Shown here piece by piece: positions 23,572-34,651 of a stretch of DNA of 64,000 nucleotides. The stretch covers positions 868,001-932,000 of the forward strand of contig JAJSPD010000008.1 of assembly GCA_021307315.1 (NCBI GenBank). Reading direction: 5' to 3'. The position numbers and the translations under genes are program-made. This DNA is from Bisporella sp. PMI_857. Taxonomy: Eukaryota > Ascomycota > Leotiomycetes > Helotiales > Helotiaceae. Each line of letters begins with the position of its first letter. Within the stretch, counting starts at the first letter, position 1. The notes beneath the pieces were generated by a model. The model saw nothing but the letters and a program-made list of their open reading frames with translations, was not told where the DNA came from and did not search any database.

Positions 23572-24690
23572 ATGGCATTCTCAAGAGTGGCAGCGATGCG
23601 ATCCTGCTTCCGCACTGCAACCCGTTCAACAGCTGTTCGTCCTCAATTATTCCGCCAAGTAGCTCGACGAGGTTATGCCAGCAGCGGTCATGGTGAAACA
23701 AAAGCTAGCGGTGATGCGGTCTGGTAGGGCTATAATTCGAAACAAAATGGATCTCATTGTTAACATTACTGGCAGGGCCGCAGGAGCTGTTGCCGTGACC
23801 ATTCCCAGTTGTTGGTGGCTTCTTTCCAATGCCGAAGACGCTTCCCATGGCCATGACGATCATGGGGATAGCCATGGAAAGCCGCACCACAAGGAAGGAG
23901 GCGAGGAAGACGAAGCCAAAGACGAAACCAAAGATGAGGCAGATGAGACCGAGGATAAAAAGGATAACAGTGAGAAACCTGATGACTCTGATAGTGAGGG
24001 AGAGAGCAGAGATGTGCGTTCCCAAACCATTCGTTCATCGGTCAAAGCGATACCGCAAAACTAACTATGGCATCGTTCAGACGCCAGATACTTCGGAGGA
24101 TGAGGGTGAGAGTGAGAAAAAGGACGGCAACAAGAAGCATCTCGAAAGCGATAAAGGAGTTAAGCAAGGCCAAGAAGATGACAAAGGTATTTCTAAATCA
24201 TTCATCCGAGAGGTTTATATATCATACAAGCCTGGATAAACCATGGAACAAGTGCGAATCACATGATGAGACTTTAATTTATCATGTGAGGCTGTAAGGA
24301 GTACTTTCACTAACATACCACAGATGAAAAGAGTGATAATGACGATGAGGTCTGTAACTAGGGTCTTTGTGTAAGTCTACACAATGCTAATCGTTCACAG
24401 CCCGCAGCTTCCAAGTCAGCAAGCGACAAGACCACCCAGTCTGGAAAGCAAGAAGGTTTGACCAACACTGATACCAAACGCTCAACCGATATTAGCAACA
24501 ATGCCGACAAAAGTAAGAAGACTGAAGGCGGTCCAGACTCGGCCAAACTAAAGGGTACCGTCAACCCAAGCAGAGAAAGGTATGAGCTTGATTCATTGAC
24601 ACGCCAGTCTCATATACTGTACCTTTCATAGATACAATTCTTTTTAGGAAGTGTATGGCTGATGCTGACTCTGGTGCCCGACAGAAGTAG
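23572..24690 (+). CDS. Conserved fungal mitochondrial protein, acidic and low complexity, function unknown
   Basis: This belongs to an uncharacterised family found widely in filamentous ascomycetes. From ATG 23572 the N-terminus is Arg/Ser-rich without acidic residues (MAFSRVAAMRSCFRTATRST), typical of a mitochondrial presequence, and ends near RRGYASSGHG. An intron (about 23729-23776) leads to a short hydrophobic segment AAGAVAVTIPSCWWLLS, probably one membrane helix. A His/Asp/Glu/Lys-rich tail follows (about 23830-24000). The signature of the family is near the C-terminus: SGKQEGLTNTDTKRSTDI followed by SKKTEGGPDSAKLKGTV (about 24440-24565). Further introns lie at about 24186-24323, 24350-24400 and 24582-24650, and it ends at TAG 24688-24690. 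One or two one-base frame breaks fall between 24005 and 24070. Likely inner-membrane or matrix; function unknown. Confidence 0.72.
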
Positions 24691-25371
24691 GATATGACTT
24701 ATCTATGCACACAGTCACTTTCTGCTCTCCAAATCAGTCGCCAAGATCTTGGAGATTCGTCTCTAATGTATATAATGTATCAATCAATGGTCAAGAATTA
24801 CGTGGTAGATTTCAGAAGCGGAGAGCCCATAATGAGCGTACAAGGATAATACCTTGAAGGTTTACTTGTTTGTGGTAGAATAAGGAAGGTAAGTACTTCC
24901 AAGTAGATAAGACTGCTACCTTATTCAGCAACGCCATATTCAACATTTTGCAAAGTATTCTGTCGTATTTCTTATATTCATAACACTTCTGATGTTTTAT
25001 GTCTTAAAATCATTGTTGCCAGCACATTCGGATGTTTCGAGTGAGCTCAGATAGTCTGCATTCGTTGGCTGCGGAGCTTGGTTCCTGGACATCACATCTT
25101 AGGCTCTTGTATACCTGCCTATCAGTAGAGCAACTGGAAGGCACGACCTAGATGCTTGTCGCCTCCCATCTATGTGGGCTGTCCTCTCTTTCTATTTTGC
25201 GTAGTCAATACATCCACGTTCACATTCATATGTCATTTTGGTTTTCAGGCTTTTATCTATGTTTTATTGTAAGTCAATTCTGCATCATAATTGACGACTT
25301 GACTCTTACCACGAGCAGAATCCAGGCAAGTGTCTAGCTATTTGTGGAAGTTGAGTTTGGCATCATCAGGA
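24691..25371. other. Intergenic, upstream region of the PLAC8 gene
   Basis: This 0.68 kb region separates the mitochondrial acidic protein from the PLAC8 gene, both on the plus strand. No coding signal is seen except a short frame at 25152-25337, which could be leader or chance. Confidence 0.4.
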
Positions 25372-28163
25372 ATGCCTTACACTGTCCACGGATTGGAGTA
25401 CACACCAACGATGGATAATCCGGACTCGTCGCCGCTGGCCGATGCAGTAAATGAGCCCAATCCATTATATCCAGATAGCCAGGCGCATCAAGCAAATCGA
25501 GATGGGATGGCTGAATCTGCAGTTCTACAGGCACCTACTACCACGCTCGAATCAGTAGGGAACTCAGTCACAATCCCTGGTCCTCGATACCAGCCTGGAT
25601 CAGACAACAACACGTCTGGAAGTCGCTCTGTCCCTCCACCTTCGCGGTTCAAGCTATACTACGCATCATCAGATGCAAAAAAAGGGGAATTTGATGGTTG
25701 GATGAACACACTTTGCTTTCCAAGACCAATCAGCGATGTTGATACATTCTGCCTCTCATGTTTTCTACCATATGTTCAGTATGGGAAGACAAATTGGCGC
25801 CTTGAGCAGCTTAGGGAAGGTAAAGATTCTTCAGACGACAGTTTCAAGTGCAGCGACGCGCTCAACAGATGGTGTGGTATCCATTATGTTCTTACTATTT
25901 TTCATCTGGGGTGTAAGCTTTCTCTTCCTTTACAGAGCGCATAAATTTCTTATTTTGGTTTTACTCATACGTTTTATAGGGATTGCTACAGGATTTCAGC
26001 GCAACCGCGTCCGAGCCACATATGGTATCAACGGCCAGGCTTGGGAAGATTTCTTGATATCTTGTCTCTGCAATTGTTGCGTCCTTATGCAAAGTGATAG
26101 AGAAGTCCAGGCTCGGGAAGGTCGAGATAACTGCATCACAAATAGTGGGTACAATAATATTGTGCGCAAGAGGACAACTGAATATAAGTGGTCGATCGAG
26201 CCAACACCTCTTCCGAGAAATTCTGAACCACCAATGCGGTATCCGGGCCATAAATATCCTGGAATAGATGAAAATACATCGCCGCAGAAGAAGGAATGTA
26301 CTTTGAAGAAGCCACCTCCCTTTCCAACCAACAACGCAAAACTAAAGCACCGAGATGGTAAAATCGGCTCACCGTTCAGAAATGCTAAAAGTGAACCACC
26401 CCACCGAAAGGCCAGCGATTTCTCCCTTTTAGAATTCAATATGTTTCAAAGTTCCAAAGACTCTGCAAACAAAGCAGCAGAGAATTCACCCTGTGGCACC
26501 GCTGAGGCAGCAATTGAGAATGTTACCCCTGAGCAGGAAAGTTCCGCGGACCTGCTTGCGAAAAGGTCAGGTAGCGAAAATCCCAAAGAAACCACAGGCC
26601 ATGATGAGGCATCCAAGGCACAGGACAAGCCAGATGCGAATGAGAACTTTCAGCATTTAATCACTCGCCGTGACTCTAATGCTACGATCATGAGATGGAA
26701 ACATAATTCAGTAAGAAAACCTGGGAAGAGCGTAAGTTCGTCTGGAGGACTGGCAGGGTGTAGCTTTGGTCCTACGTCGATGTCTATTACTAACTATCGT
26801 GTTAAGCAGGCACCAAGGAACTCTGTAAAGATGTCTTATATCCATGACTTTACAGATTGTCCCATTAACAAAGCCATTCTTGACTATTACGAGAGACAGC
26901 AACAGCTTGTCGATGGTAAGGAACAAGAACACGGCCTTGAAGACTGTGGGCAAAGCACTGATCCAAGTACTTCGACAATTGCCAGTGCTAGTGGAACAAG
27001 GAGTCCAGACCATCAACATGAGCTTGATGAGTATAGTCCTAGTGGATCTGGTGGTAAGTAATGGAGAGGGTATTATCAGTTTCAAATATTACCCTAGCAT
27101 GTCCTTTGGCTTTCAAGAATGTTTACTCAGATCACACATTAATATGTGAATTTGTAGGAGGTTCCCAAGATCCAGGCTCTACTCAGAAAGCCAGACATTA
27201 TGATGGGAAGCTCAATCCAGATGAGGATGCTGATGGCGAACAAGTAACGATGGCTAGCGAGCGGTCTGGCCATCTTGAGAAAAATAACGAAGGCAACAAC
27301 ACCAAAGCTGAGTTCCGTGCTCAACACCATCATAATCGACATATAGGACACCATGCCGGTCACCTCCTTGATCATTGTACGATCCAAGGTTCTTCTCAAG
27401 ATTATACTGTCGCCCGCCGACAAGAAACTCTCTCAGTGATTGCCATAAGCAGACAGGTTCTGACAAGAAGGAAAGCCTCCGTAGCCGCGATCTCATGTAT
27501 AATGAGAATATGCCTGATCCATCTTCGGCTTCTAAAGGTGGCAAAAATCAAGATCATATTGTCGAAAAACAGAAGGGCAAAGTCAGGATAGATGATGAAG
27601 CTTGTGAGATTAGTGCTGCCGCTCCCAAATCTGATGAAGGCAGTAGGAATAAGTTAGCCAGTTCTGACCACGCAATCTTCAAATGTCCTGATGAACTGGC
27701 TAGCGATGGTACCCAAGGTGGTTCTAAACAGGCCAATACGGATGAGATTCAAATTGTCGAGCATACGATCTATCAATGTCCAAACAACGATACTGTAGTA
27801 GATAGTATTGCTTATTCCGCAGCAATGTTGAATAAGTCCACGGGTCGGAAAACTTTCAAGACCCTTCAGCTAAGTGATGGTGTGATTAATAGTCATAAGG
27901 ACAGTCAATGGGATCACGATAATCAGCAAGTCCTCGTCCATGCACTTTCAAAGTGCTTCCCTACTAAATTCAAGGAGTATGACACAGGAGCCAGCGACCC
28001 GCTCGTTACTCTTGAACATGCTCTGGGCGAAAACCATGCTAGCAGTCTCGCTAACAAAGGAAATAGTGGACAGCCATTAGAGATTCAGCTGGAGAATAAG
28101 AAAGGTCACTCGGTACAGCTACCAGAGCCCACTTTGGAAAACAAGGAAAACGACTCAGGTTAG
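25372..28163 (+). CDS. PLAC8-domain protein with very long low-complexity C-terminal tail
   Basis: The PLAC8 domain is a cysteine-rich membrane-associated fold; family members affect metal handling and cell size in plants and fungi. The start at ATG 25372 (MPYTVHGLEYTPTMD) precedes a Pro/Ser-rich N-terminus. The domain then runs WMNTLCFPRPISDVDTFCLS, CFLPYVQYGKTNWRLEQL (about 25700-25810), C-D-LNRWCGIHY, a hydrophobic helix, an intron (about 25910-25980), R-RVRATYGINGQAWEDFL, and SCLCNCCVLMQSDREVQAREG (about 26055-26120). The CC--Q--RE ending is diagnostic. After it come roughly 650 hydrophilic residues, rich in S, E, K and P, with a second intron at about 27054-27157 and one frame break near 27430. 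The tail repeats an H-x4-CP-like motif (HAIFKCPDE, EHTIYQCPN, VHALSKCFP). Stop or donor near 28163; a further 3' exon is possible. Confidence 0.78.
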
Positions 28164-28874
28164 TTAATGGCCAAATGCGGCATGGGATGGGAGCGGAAAG
28201 GTAACAGCTCATCATGACCTAAATGGCTTGGAGCTGCTGTATCCAGGTTGGCTTTGATATCAAAGGGGGTGGAAAGCTGCCCTACGCTGGCGGGCTTGTC
28301 GATGATGACTTTGGTATATTTAGATGCTCAAGGAGCTTTGCTGTTGTGGACGTGAGAGATTGTTCTGGATGTGTTGTATTGGGACCGAGGACTCTGGTAG
28401 AGAGTATACTTTTGGCGTAAATGTTTCACTGCATTCGTTCTCATAGGGCTTCTTCGATGCATCTTGAGAAATACTTTAAGAGATTATCGTTTGATGATTC
28501 CAACGAATGCGCGATGCCCGTGTGAAAAGGAAGATGTATGAAAAAGCCTTTATAGCTTTTGGGATGCACATCACTTGAAAGAAGGTTTGTGAGGCTCGTC
28601 TTTTCATGTTTCATCTACGAATATCAGAGACCAAATAGACACCTGAACGTCCCTGCTAAGTCTGACAATACCTAATAGCCTACCACCTTTTCCTATGCAA
28701 ATGCAAGAGTTCTTTCTGAAAAGATGGGAGATTAATTGTTCATATAAGAGCATCACCTAGGCCTCCTCATGCTTCTCTTTTCCAATGTTTTCATGGCGTA
28801 AATCATCAACTTTCATTACTCGTTCACCTACGTTGTGCTCGCTTACGCTGTGCTGAGAAGGATGGGGTAGGGGA
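28164..28874. other. Intergenic, convergent 3' ends of PLAC8 and TEM1 genes
   Basis: No gene is recognised. A 65-codon frame at 28223-28420 is glycine rich and could be a terminal exon of the PLAC8 gene, because 28161 is followed by GTTAGT, a possible donor; this is not certain. Confidence 0.4.
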
Positions 28875-29968
28875 TTAGCCCACGGATTGGTAGAGGAGGA
28901 GAGGCTCGCCGACACCTTCTACTTCGGGGATGTTACATTTTAGGTCGAAGGCTTTGGAGAGGACGATTTTGAAAATCTAAGAAGGCGTTAGGTGAAAGGT
29001 TTTTAAAGGGACAGGAGAATGGGAATTTACTTTTTGAACGTTGATGCTATGGCTTGTGCTGCTGAAGATCAGACTTGCGCGCATTGCCTTCGCAAATCGT
29101 CTTGCCTATCATATTTGTTAGATTTATAGTGAAATATTGTGATATGCGAAGTTTTACCTGTACTGTGATTTCCTCTTGGTCTTCTCTCGGGAAGTTGACA
29201 AAATGGTCGTATTTCGTTCCCACCAAGAAAGGAATGGCGGTCTTATTGAACCCACGACCTTGCCTATACCACTCCTTGATACTATTCAACGTGCTTTTCC
29301 GCGTCAGGTCAAACATAAATAGAATAGCCACCGCATCGTTGCAGACCAGGGGTAGCATATTGACGAACTCCCGCTGTCCTCCCAAATCCCAAATCGAGAA
29401 CGTGATTTCTGTGTTTCGTATCGAAATTGTCTTCTCCATGAAGTTTACACCAAGAGTCTGGATATAATCCTCATCCCAGCTTCCCTCCACGTACTTGACC
29501 ATAAGAGATGTTTGCAATTTGTGCGTCGCCAACCATGCCAACCTTGATGACGACACTGGCCTTGTTTCGACCCTGATCAGCCGCCGTTCCTCGAGCATTG
29601 GGGTCCTGATATGAAGACTGCATGTTTCCATAACCGCCATTGCCTGATAAGCTTGAATTGGGACGCGAGATGGACGGGGCGAACTGGGTAGGCGGGGTAG
29701 GATACCGGTTGTTTGGATCGTCGGGAGTTGGTGAAGCTGAGTAACCGTGGTGAGAGGATGATGGAAAATCGGCCGATTGGGATTGTCCGTGTCGTCTTTC
29801 TCCGTAGCTTTGTGAATGTGTGGGAGTGTGAGATTCCTCAATCCCACCCATTGTGTCATCCTGCCCCTCGCCTCGAGTATCATATACAACGTCGTGGTCC
29901 ATCGTGTCGACGGCGTCGTGAAATTGTGCAGGCGAGCCGGCCGATAGGGTTGAAGAGTCCAAATCCAT
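28875..29968 (-). CDS. TEM1: Septation/mitotic-exit Ras-like GTPase (TEM1/Spg1 type)
   Basis: This is the small GTPase that triggers the septation initiation (SIN) or mitotic exit (MEN) kinase cascade at the spindle pole. From ATG 29968 (MDLDSSTLSAG) there is a long Ser/Pro-rich N-terminal extension of about 145 residues. The G domain begins at VVIKVGMVGDAQIG near 29560. Next are VKYVEGSWDEDYIQTLGVNFMEK (switch I), the G3 segment ITFSIWDLGGQREF (about 29360-29400), DAVAILFMFDLTRK, WYRQGRGFNKTAIPFLVGTKYD (G4 with TKYD, about 29200-29255), an intron, then FAKAMRASLIFSSTSHSINVQKIFKIV (G5). It ends LLLYQSVG at 28875. WDLGGQ with Gly-Gln and GTKYD instead of NKxD are hallmarks of Tem1/Spg1. In the P-loop (about 29520) two bases are missing, which destroys GKTS on paper; I read this as sequence error. 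Confidence 0.92.
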
Positions 29969-30693
29969 GCCCTTGAGAGGAGTACAAGCTTCTGCTCGGA
30001 ACTGAGTCGGGTTGGGTGCCGTAGCTGATGTGAAGTCACCACTTGGGAAATTTAGAGTTTCATAAGTGACGATGGCGAGAACGTGAACAAGCTTCGGCAA
30101 TGACGAAAACCGGTCTTGAGCACTAGGTCTATTGCTCTCCAACAGCCGGTTTTGAGGTTATTCGGAGAGGTGGTAGACCCCTGGAAGTGTTGGTGGAGAG
30201 GTTATGATTTTGGACCCTCGAGGCTGGCGCTTGAGCATCAGGGGCACGCGTTGCCGGCTCACTAGACGCGATTACTGGTCAACAAAGGCGGTTTGCGCCT
30301 GCAGAGTTGAATATATTGGCAGGAAACAAGTCACTGACGCATGAATGGCCACTCTCTGAGAAATTGTCTATTTTCGCGGTCTATATCATGCCTGCTATTC
30401 CATAGTTAGGGATTTCCATGCCTTGGAGATCGATTCCCACCCCTGTCACCTTTTAGGAGGCTCGGAGCAGCCGTCTTTGCTCAAAATTATTTACTCGATA
30501 CACTGCTCGTATATACTCTAGACACTCATCACTCCATAACACCAGCACCTTTCCATCTTCATCGGCGACGGAACCCGAAGAAAATCGAGTGGGGTCGCTT
30601 ATAGCTTTTACCGTCGTACGGTACTGGTATTATAAAACTTGACTGCCCACAGAAAAGGTCAATCAGTATCAAGACAGAAGAAATCAGCTCGCA
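29969..30693. promoter_or_regulatory. Divergent promoter region of TEM1 and GCV3
   Basis: This 0.73 kb region lies between two genes read outward. The TEM1 frame stays open to an upstream ATG at 30142 (MESNRPSAQD), so TEM1 could begin there instead. No other coding signal is seen. Confidence 0.35.
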
Positions 30694-31280
30694 ATGGCCT
30701 CCATTGCACGCTCATTACGGCCAATGGCCATGCGACTCGCTGTCAGGCCATGTGTAGGCAGTGTAGCTTCATGGAAAGCATCATCTCGAGCTTTCTCAGT
30801 CACCGCCCTGGTAAGCTATCATGATTTCATGTTTCGATCTTGGAATTCCATAATGCTAATTCCATAATGCTAATTCCATGTAGCACAAGCCAAGAAGTAT
30901 ACCAAAGATCACGAATGGGTTGAGATCTCTGAAGATAAGAAGACTGGCTACATTGGCATCTCGGACTACGCAGCACATGCCCTCGGCGATGTGGTCTATG
31001 TCGAGCTCCCTACGGTGCCAATGGATGCGAACAAGGGTGATGCAATTGGAGCAGTGGAATCTGTCAAGTCAGCTTCAGATATCAACTCGCCCATCAGCTG
31101 TACCATCACTGCAGTCAACGACTCGTTAGAAGAGAAGCCAGCTCAGATCAACAAAGCCCCGAAGACGATGGAGCCAGTGGAGGATGGATTGCCAAGATTG
31201 AGGTCTCTGAAGCCGGAATACAGGATATCGAGGACTTGATGGATGCGGAAGCGTATAAGAAGTTCACCGAGGAGGCATAA
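30694..31280 (+). CDS. GCV3: Glycine cleavage system H protein, mitochondrial
   Basis: This is the lipoyl carrier of the mitochondrial glycine decarboxylase complex, shuttling the aminomethyl group between the P, T and L proteins. The ATG at 30694 starts a presequence (MASIARSLRPMAMRLAVRP ... RAFSVTAL). An intron (30811-30883) follows, then KKYTKDHEWVEI, GYIGISDYAAHALGDVVYVELP, and the lipoylation site GAVESVKSASD with Lys codon 31065-31067. INSPISCTITAVND, GGWIAKIEVSEAG and the ending YKKFTEEA complete it. A one-base loss in the CCCC run near 31160 breaks the frame, and one G seems lost at the intron acceptor (30883). With those allowed for, it is full length, near 170 residues, normal for the family. 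The intron carries a 14-bp tandem repeat. Confidence 0.95.
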
Positions 31281-33529
31281 TATGTCGCGCACATAAGAGG
31301 ATGCAAGTAATGGACATACGGAGTTGTATCGGGTCATTTTCAACGGTGTTCCTGCGAAGTTTTGCTAGAATTGTGGTCAACCCACAACATTAAGTGGTCT
31401 AGATGGTGATACTGCTGGTAATGTGAGCACGAGGGCAAAATGAGAAACCATGGGCAACCTTGGACTGGCAAATTCGAAGCTACGTGGAAGTTTACAGATC
31501 GTAACGGTACATGAGTTGCAATGTCGAATCATTCCGTTATCTGGAGCTCTGGTTGATTCTACCTCGATTTCAAACAAGAATAAGTCCGAGTAAGTTATGT
31601 GCTCATTCCTGATTTCAATTAGTTACATATCATGACCATCCCGTAGTCCAGACAAGTGTCTGGAGATATCTGCTGCGCATATATCTCAATTGCCTATGTT
31701 CTCAGGTTTTATCAGCAAACGGACCTTCAAAATTCATAACTATTCACGTGCCCAAAAAACCCCTATTTAACTGCCATATCCTAGATGTGTTCTGTTTGAA
31801 ACAAATCTTGTTGAAAGAGAGCCAAGGCTTGGTAATCGAATTCTTCCTGTGATTAACGTCCTTATTCACTAAAGCTAAATTTAAAGGTCCTTTGCCCTTG
31901 TAAGATGACATGCAAAGCAATTTTTATACTTGAATTTTGCAAAGTTTCGCTTATTTCTAGCGTTCTTAGGTTGTTAACTTTGGCTTTCGTGAATCTAGAT
32001 TCAAAGTTACAATTATGTCATCTTTTTATTCCTCATTAATGTCAAAATATTCTCCCATGTAGATCTGGGTAGAATAACAGTCTAGCAATATGGAGTCTTC
32101 AAAGGCTGCACTTAACGTTGGAGATCATAACTTTGTCTCAAGCAACAGGAGTTTTAAGGTGAATGTAGTGCATCGTAATCGAGGTTGGGCCGAAGCTAAC
32201 GAAGTACGTACGAATTTTGCTGTTAGGAGGTACGCCGGCTCGGAGAAAGAGGTAGCCAAAGTACAGAATAGATACTCTTCCCCGAGGTCACTACAGTTCT
32301 AAAAAGGATTAACATGGCTATAGAATGTCTTAGCGCGTTCAGCAAACCAATCTCTGTGTTTGTCCAATCTGACCCATATACTTCACTGTATTGGTCAGTT
32401 TTCTGCTTATTGGAAGATAGTGCCAACTTTTAAGGGAAATATAGGTCTAGGGAAGAAATATAGTGTTATTAGAAGCAAAATCACCTTTCCCTGCCGGGTA
32501 TATAGCTAGTTGAGTACATACGCTGGTCGATTCTCGAGCATCCTCGGCCGTATTACAAATATGATTGACAAGAAATATATGAAATCTGTGTAGACTTCTA
32601 CATTTTCCTTTCTACTTTCTTGCGATGTATGCTAGTATGCAAGATCTTTCTTTTCACGCATTTACTAAGCAAAAAGTCTAGAATAAATCGGCAAGCCCAA
32701 GTTCGCAGCCGACAGCTTATTATTCCATAGATCGCATGCTTAATCTTCTTTCAAGCAAGGTTTCCTGGCGTTTTGACCACTGCGAGTTTGGGCGAAGCAC
32801 AATCAACATGCCATACGGCTGCTGCACCACATCGAAACAAAGCTAAAAACGCATTACACCTAATTTCAAATAGCCAATAGGCAATTTCATGAAGTTTTCC
32901 CCCGCCTTTCCAGCCAAATTCAATAGTTCCAAGAACAGGGAAAGCACTTGTACTATCCATGGAGCTGCCGTCTTAGGTAAAATGCGGCTTGCTATGGTGT
33001 TCGTGGTAAGAAACTCGTCAATTTTACTCATGCCCAACGCAGCCTTATTTTTATCCCATTAGACATGACAGTGATCATTATGTGTCCAAATACGTAATTC
33101 CCCGACACATCAAGTCATGTACTGCCACACTTGCCACTAATATAACAGCCCGAACAAAATTTTGACTTCTTTTCAGAGCGTATAATACCCTGGCCGCAGA
33201 AGGCACGAAAAACACTCAAAGCGCCGGTAATGTCCGGTTGCATTCCTAAATTTTACTACCGTAAAGATTGTTGCTACTATTCTGCTCCGGTACTTAGTAG
33301 TGAGGCGGTGTGAGTATAGATGAGACCTACCCGTGAAGAAAACGCAAAATGATAGCTAAGTATTTGAAATTTGCCTTTTGGAGATCATTGTACTGCGGTG
33401 AATAGTGTCTATCATTTCAGTTATGTCCTATTTCTCAAGGATATTCGTACAATGCGCGTAGTGCTCCCATGTCGTTCAATGCATATTGGCTCAAGTAATT
33501 TTCGCAAGCTCATTCCTCCATTTATTCAA
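31281..33529. other. Intergenic, no gene recognised
   Basis: This 2.2 kb stretch lies between GCV3 (plus) and HEM3 (minus), so both 3' ends face it. Small frames (32090-32302 plus, 32751-33037 minus) lack family features. The sequence is AT rich around 31850-32060. I see nothing further. Confidence 0.5.
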
Positions 33530-34651
33530 TTATTCATTAGAGGTTGCCTCTTTAGCTGGCCGATTCTTGTTTATCTCTTCCAGAATCTTACCAGCACCCT
33601 TCTCTACCAAATTATGAGCAAGCGTTTTCCCAAACTCCTCTGCATCTTCGGCAGTAAGAATCTCATCTAGCCGCTCCGCTTCGACACTTTGGGTCCCATC
33701 AAGGCTGACTACTATCGACTTCATCAGCAGCTTCCCTTTCTCGATCCATGTGGTCTCGACACCAATTGGTACACTGCAGCCTCCTTCCAATGTGCGCATC
33801 AAACTCCGCTCGGCCAAGCCAGCCAAACTTGATTTCTCGTTTTCCAATGCCTTTAATATACCCATAACTTTCTCATCTCCTTCCCGAACCTCAATGGCTA
33901 GAGCTCCTTGACCAACGGCGTACAACATCCCTCCACCTGGTGTATTTGAATCCAGATATTGTGTGATCCTTCCTCCCCAGTCCAGTCTGAGTAAACCAGC
34001 CGCTGCCAAAATTAAGCATGAATATTCTCCATCCTCTGCATCCAACTTGCTCAATCTCGTTCCAACATTGCCTCGAACATCCTTGAACTTCAAATGCGGG
34101 TATTGTCTCTTGACTTGCGCGCTTCTCCGTACACTACTCGTACCAACCACTGCTCCATCCGGAAGATCTGACAAGGTCTTATACTCCGATCCCGCCTTCA
34201 TTACAACCGCATCCCTTGGATCCTCTCTCTCCGTAATACACCCAATAACACACTTATTCGGTAACACGGTCGGCATATCCTTAAGACAATGTACAACGAT
34301 ATCCAGTCTTCCATCTAACAACTGCGCCTCCAACTCATGCGTCCACAGACTCTTCGCACCAAACTCGTGTAAGGCGGTAGTTTGGTTTTTGTCCCCCATT
34401 GTAGCCATCGCGTGAATCTCATACTCGTTTTCTGGGTGCGCTTTCTTGAGGGCAGCCAGCACCGTTTCCGCTTGAATGACGGCAAGCGCAGATCTGCGAG
34501 TACCAATATTGATCTTTTGGGGAGTAAGACCTGCTTCGGAAGCTTTTCTCTTCTGAGGAATGTCGATGGAGGGTGACTTTTCGGAGATGTTGGTTGTCGG
34601 ATCGAGGACATCCTGGGAGGAGGTTGACTCCTTTTGCTCGTTGGTAGCCAT
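33530..34651 (-). CDS. HEM3: Porphobilinogen deaminase (hydroxymethylbilane synthase)
   Basis: This enzyme joins four porphobilinogen units into hydroxymethylbilane in cytosolic haem synthesis. It is a single uninterrupted 373-codon frame from ATG 34651, with no intron and no frame break, unlike its neighbours. A polar 45-residue start precedes INIGTRRSALAVIQAE. Then come MGDKNQTTALHEFGAKSLWT, VHCLKDMPTVLP, GCITEREDPRDAVV, GTSSVRRSAQVKRQYPHL, DVRGNVGTRLSKLD, ILAAAGLLRLDW, and GQGALAIEVREGD. The cofactor site is LEGGCSVPIG, whose Cys (codon near 33775) binds the dipyrromethane cofactor. All catalytic Arg/Asp/Lys motifs of the family are present. The C-terminus is KNRPAKEATSNE. Confidence 0.97.
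   Translation of the reverse strand: MATNEQKESTSSQDVLDPTTNISEKSPSIDIPQKRKASEAGLTPQKINIGTRRSALAVIQAETVLAALKKAHPENEYEIHAMATMGDKNQTTALHEFGAKSLWTHELEAQLLDGRLDIVVHCLKDMPTVLPNKCVIGCITEREDPRDAVVMKAGSEYKTLSDLPDGAVVGTSSVRRSAQVKRQYPHLKFKDVRGNVGTRLSKLDAEDGEYSCLILAAAGLLRLDWGGRITQYLDSNTPGGGMLYAVGQGALAIEVREGDEKVMGILKALENEKSSLAGLAERSLMRTLEGGCSVPIGVETTWIEKGKLLMKSIVVSLDGTQSVEAERLDEILTAEDAEEFGKTLAHNLVEKGAGKILEEINKNRPAKEATSNE

Noticed and set aside
29519..29530. Loss of GKTS in TEM1 as a real inactive GTPase
   Set aside because: The rest of the G domain is perfectly conserved; two lost bases agree with the sequencing-error pattern.
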